This document shows positions 61,700 to 64,000 of a stretch of DNA of 64,000 nt, piece after piece. The position numbers and the translations under genes are program-made. Position 1 is the stretch's first letter. The number at the start of each line of letters is the position of its first letter. The stretch comes from Bacillota bacterium (GTDB taxonomy: Bacteria; Bacillota; Limnochordia; Darwinibacteriales; DTU012): NCBI GenBank assembly GCA_012840925.1, contig DUVS01000009.1:1-64000 (forward strand). The letters are read 5' to 3'. The notes under the pieces are model-generated. The model did not search any database, was not told where the DNA came from, and worked only from the letters and a program-made list of their open reading frames with translations.

Positions 61700-64000
61700 A
61701 TGAACAAGAGATTTGCTCCGTGGTCAGTAGTCATTATTTGTTTTATACTTGCCATCTCTGGTCTGATTTTTGCCCAAGACAATTCCAACGGTACGCAGAA
61801 TCATGCCAGCCTGGACACGGGTTTTGATCTTCAGGCTGAAGAAGATTCAGCTGATATGGCAGATTACATAGAAGATGATACCGATTCTGCGCTGGGAGCT
61901 ATTACTGCCTATATTCGGGAGCGGAACTACCATGAATACCTTGCTCAGTATTCAGAAGCAGGCAGACCCGACGTGGAGATTATTATTCCTGCTGTTGAAT
62001 ATTCAAGTTCCGACACGGAGTTGGAGATTGTATCCGGGTTAGGTGGTTATCAGGAAGAAATTCTGATCACCAATGAGTCCGGGTATGTAGAGTGGACTTT
62101 TGAAGTTGAACAGGCTGGGTTGTACAATGTTTGCCTTGAATATTATCCGTTGCCGGGGCGTGGGGTAGATATTGAACGTGAGCTTTGGATCAATGGGGAG
62201 CGTCCCTTCAACAACGCCCAGTACCTGAAGTTTTACCGGGTATGGGGAGATGAAGGCGATTTTATTGTCGATTCATTAGGCAATCAGATTCGGGCCCGCC
62301 AGGTTGAAAAACCACTGTGGATCAAGGAGGCGATCCGAGATCCGATCGGTTATGTCCAGGAACCCTACCTGTTCTATTTTAAAGAGGGCACCAACACGAT
62401 GCGCCTGGTGTCGCGGATGGAACCGATGGCCATTGCTGAAATCAAGCTCTACCAGTACCCTCGGATTCCAACTTATGCCGAGGTGAAGCAGGGGTATGAG
62501 GAAAAAGGTTTGAAAACTCTTGAGGGCATCGAGCTGAGAATCGAGGGACAGAATAGCACTGTCCGTTCGTCTCCCACATTATTCCCAGTATCTGATCATG
62601 GTGATCCGACGGTTCTACCGTACCACCATGCGGAAATCCGCCTCAATTCCATCGGAGGCCACCGCTGGACTCAACCGGGGCAGTGGATTCGCTGGGAAGT
62701 TGATGTTCCGGAAGCGGGATTATACAAGATTGCCATTAAGGCAAAACAAAACCAGAAGGTTGGTGCTTTTAGCACCCGCCGGTTGTATATCAACGGTGAA
62801 ATTCCTTTTGCCGAGGTTTCGACCATTCCTTTCTATTATTCTACTTACTACCAAATGAATGTCATTGGCGACCCGGTTACTCAAGAACCATACCTGTTCT
62901 ACTTCCCTGCCGGCAAGAATGAGATAACACTTGAGGTGGCTTTGGGCGATGTAGCCGATGTGCTTAGCCTTACCGAAGAGCATCTCTATGAGTTGAATAC
63001 GATCTACCGGCGGATCATCATGATTACTACAGGTAATCCTGATCCAATGCGTACTTATGAATTGGACAAAAGAATCCCGGAAGTCATCGAGCAAATTGGT
63101 TTACAAGCACAGATTTACCGGGATCTGGTAGAGCAGTTTGTTGCTGAAACTGGAATGGAGGGGGAACATACCCAGGCCTTGACTCAGATGGCTTTTATCC
63201 TCCAGAGGATGTATGACGATACCGATCGGATTCCTCGCCTGTTATCCGAGTTTAGGGATAATCTGGGTTCTTTAGGCCAGTGGGTTGCCCAAATGAAGGA
63301 GCAGCCGCTGCAGATTGATTTTTTGATGGTGGCCTCGCAGGAAAGAAAAATGCCGCGGGCAGAGCCAACTATCTGGCAATCGTTCCTCCATGAAATCAAA
63401 GCGATTATAGCTTCGTTTTACCGCAACTATGATATGGTAGGCAATATTGGCGATGCGGAAGCCATTGATCAAACCCGGGAGCCTTTGACAGTGTGGATTG
63501 GTTCCGGGCGAGACCAGGCTCAGATTTTGAAACAGTTAATCGATAACGAATTCAGCCCGCAAACCGGGATTCCTGTGAAACTGCAGTTGGTTCCCAACTT
63601 GAGTCAGCTTTTGATTCAAGCTGCCATTGCCAAGACCGCGCCGGATGTTGCCATCGGTATGCATACTCAGGACCCGGTGAATTTTGGAATGCGGGGAGCC
63701 TTGTATAATCTTGCTCAGTTTGAGGATTTCGATGATGTGATGCAGGACTTCATGGTCAGCTCATATGTTCCCTATACTTTCAGGGACAATGTTTGGGCTG
63801 TCGCTGCCCAGCAGTCATTTCCTGTCATGTTCTATCGCAAAGATATTCTCGCAGAACTAGGCCTGGAAGTGCCTCAAACCTGGGATGATGTTTACCGCAT
63901 CCTGCCGATTCTGCAGAAGAATGGTATGTCCATAGGAATCAAACCGTCAATCTTCTATACACTGCTTTATCAGCGGGGAGAATTGGTCTACAAGCCCGAC
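61700..64000 (+). CDS. Large solute-binding protein with N-terminal CBM-like domains (partial)
   Basis: An open frame of 767 codons running off the window. A signal peptide (LAISGLIFAQD) is followed by two similar beta-rich domains, about 125-260 and 285-420. Each has WTFEVEQAGLYNV or WEVDVPEAGLYKI, a WINGERPF or YINGEIPF strand and a QEPYLFYF motif, like carbohydrate-binding modules. After a helical stretch, from about residue 595, comes an SBP family 1 domain: LTVWIGSGRDQAQILKQLID, PDVAIGMHTQDPVNFGMRG and FPVMFYRKDILAELGL. This suggests capture of a large glycan and delivery to an ABC importer. ATG 61700 has AGGGG upstream. Its AraC neighbour is divergent. Confidence 0.85.
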   Translation, partial: MNKRFAPWSVVIICFILAISGLIFAQDNSNGTQNHASLDTGFDLQAEEDSADMADYIEDDTDSALGAITAYIRERNYHEYLAQYSEAGRPDVEIIIPAVEYSSSDTELEIVSGLGGYQEEILITNESGYVEWTFEVEQAGLYNVCLEYYPLPGRGVDIERELWINGERPFNNAQYLKFYRVWGDEGDFIVDSLGNQIRARQVEKPLWIKEAIRDPIGYVQEPYLFYFKEGTNTMRLVSRMEPMAIAEIKLYQYPRIPTYAEVKQGYEEKGLKTLEGIELRIEGQNSTVRSSPTLFPVSDHGDPTVLPYHHAEIRLNSIGGHRWTQPGQWIRWEVDVPEAGLYKIAIKAKQNQKVGAFSTRRLYINGEIPFAEVSTIPFYYSTYYQMNVIGDPVTQEPYLFYFPAGKNEITLEVALGDVADVLSLTEEHLYELNTIYRRIIMITTGNPDPMRTYELDKRIPEVIEQIGLQAQIYRDLVEQFVAETGMEGEHTQALTQMAFILQRMYDDTDRIPRLLSEFRDNLGSLGQWVAQMKEQPLQIDFLMVASQERKMPRAEPTIWQSFLHEIKAIIASFYRNYDMVGNIGDAEAIDQTREPLTVWIGSGRDQAQILKQLIDNEFSPQTGIPVKLQLVPNLSQLLIQAAIAKTAPDVAIGMHTQDPVNFGMRGALYNLAQFEDFDDVMQDFMVSSYVPYTFRDNVWAVAAQQSFPVMFYRKDILAELGLEVPQTWDDVYRILPILQKNGMSIGIKPSIFYTLLYQRGELVYKPD

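Overview
The window looks like a chromosomal segment of an anaerobic Bacillota bacterium with moderate GC content. Gram-positive style Shine-Dalgarno sites (AGGAGG) precede almost every gene, GTG and TTG starts are common, and S-box and c-di-GMP riboswitches are followed by intrinsic terminators. It also carries genes that need an outer membrane: a MacAB-like tripartite efflux operon with two TolC-family proteins, and a small beta-barrel protein ending in a C-terminal phenylalanine. The best fit is a diderm Firmicute, perhaps related to Limnochordia. This placement is inferred; no rRNA or tRNA gene was seen. No CRISPR array, phage or insertion sequence was recognised.

Layout. 1-4.4 kb: an isochorismatase-like hydrolase, an AraC/GyrI regulator, and a GntP-type permease with a glycerate 2-kinase. 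4.8-7.5 kb: a c-di-GMP-I riboswitch and terminator ahead of cheW and a chemoreceptor gene. 7.8-12.7 kb: an internally duplicated EamA transporter, a terpene-cyclase-fold protein, a GH43-like protein and glmS. 12.8-14 kb: a YfbM-like protein, then a SAM-I riboswitch ahead of an unrecognised small gene interrupted by an in-frame TAA. 14-23.7 kb: two separate Feo systems. The first is divergent from a DtxR/MntR-type regulator. The second has a Fur-box-like site and a 54-residue Cys-rich membrane protein. Between them lie an M42 peptidase, a PHP protein, a DegV protein and a GT8 glycosyltransferase.

23.7-36.1 kb: a GH43 arabinanase-like enzyme, a GpsA-like dehydrogenase, an MFS carrier, a GDPD, a CDF metal exporter, a LacI regulator, mnmA, a DUF503 protein, zwf, a cyclase-family hydrolase and a frameshifted DUF3231 gene. 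36.2-41.4 kb: a consensus sigma-A promoter, a flavodoxin-like protein, a large secreted CotH-kinase protein and a sugar-type binding protein. 41.4-48.8 kb: the minus-strand efflux operon. 49-57.7 kb: an amidase, mtnN, pgi, a zinc/manganese ABC transporter, an RluA-type pseudouridine synthase, the outer-membrane barrel and a secreted protein with an acidic linker. 57.8-64 kb: a fused class III aminotransferase and acyl-ACP-reductase-like protein behind a promoter with an operator-like palindrome, then an AraC regulator divergent from a giant solute-binding protein that runs off the window.

The strongest candidates for something new are the aminotransferase-reductase fusion (possible fatty amine formation), the SAM-riboswitch-controlled split small gene, the paired Feo systems with apparently different control, and the efflux operon with two outer-membrane factors.
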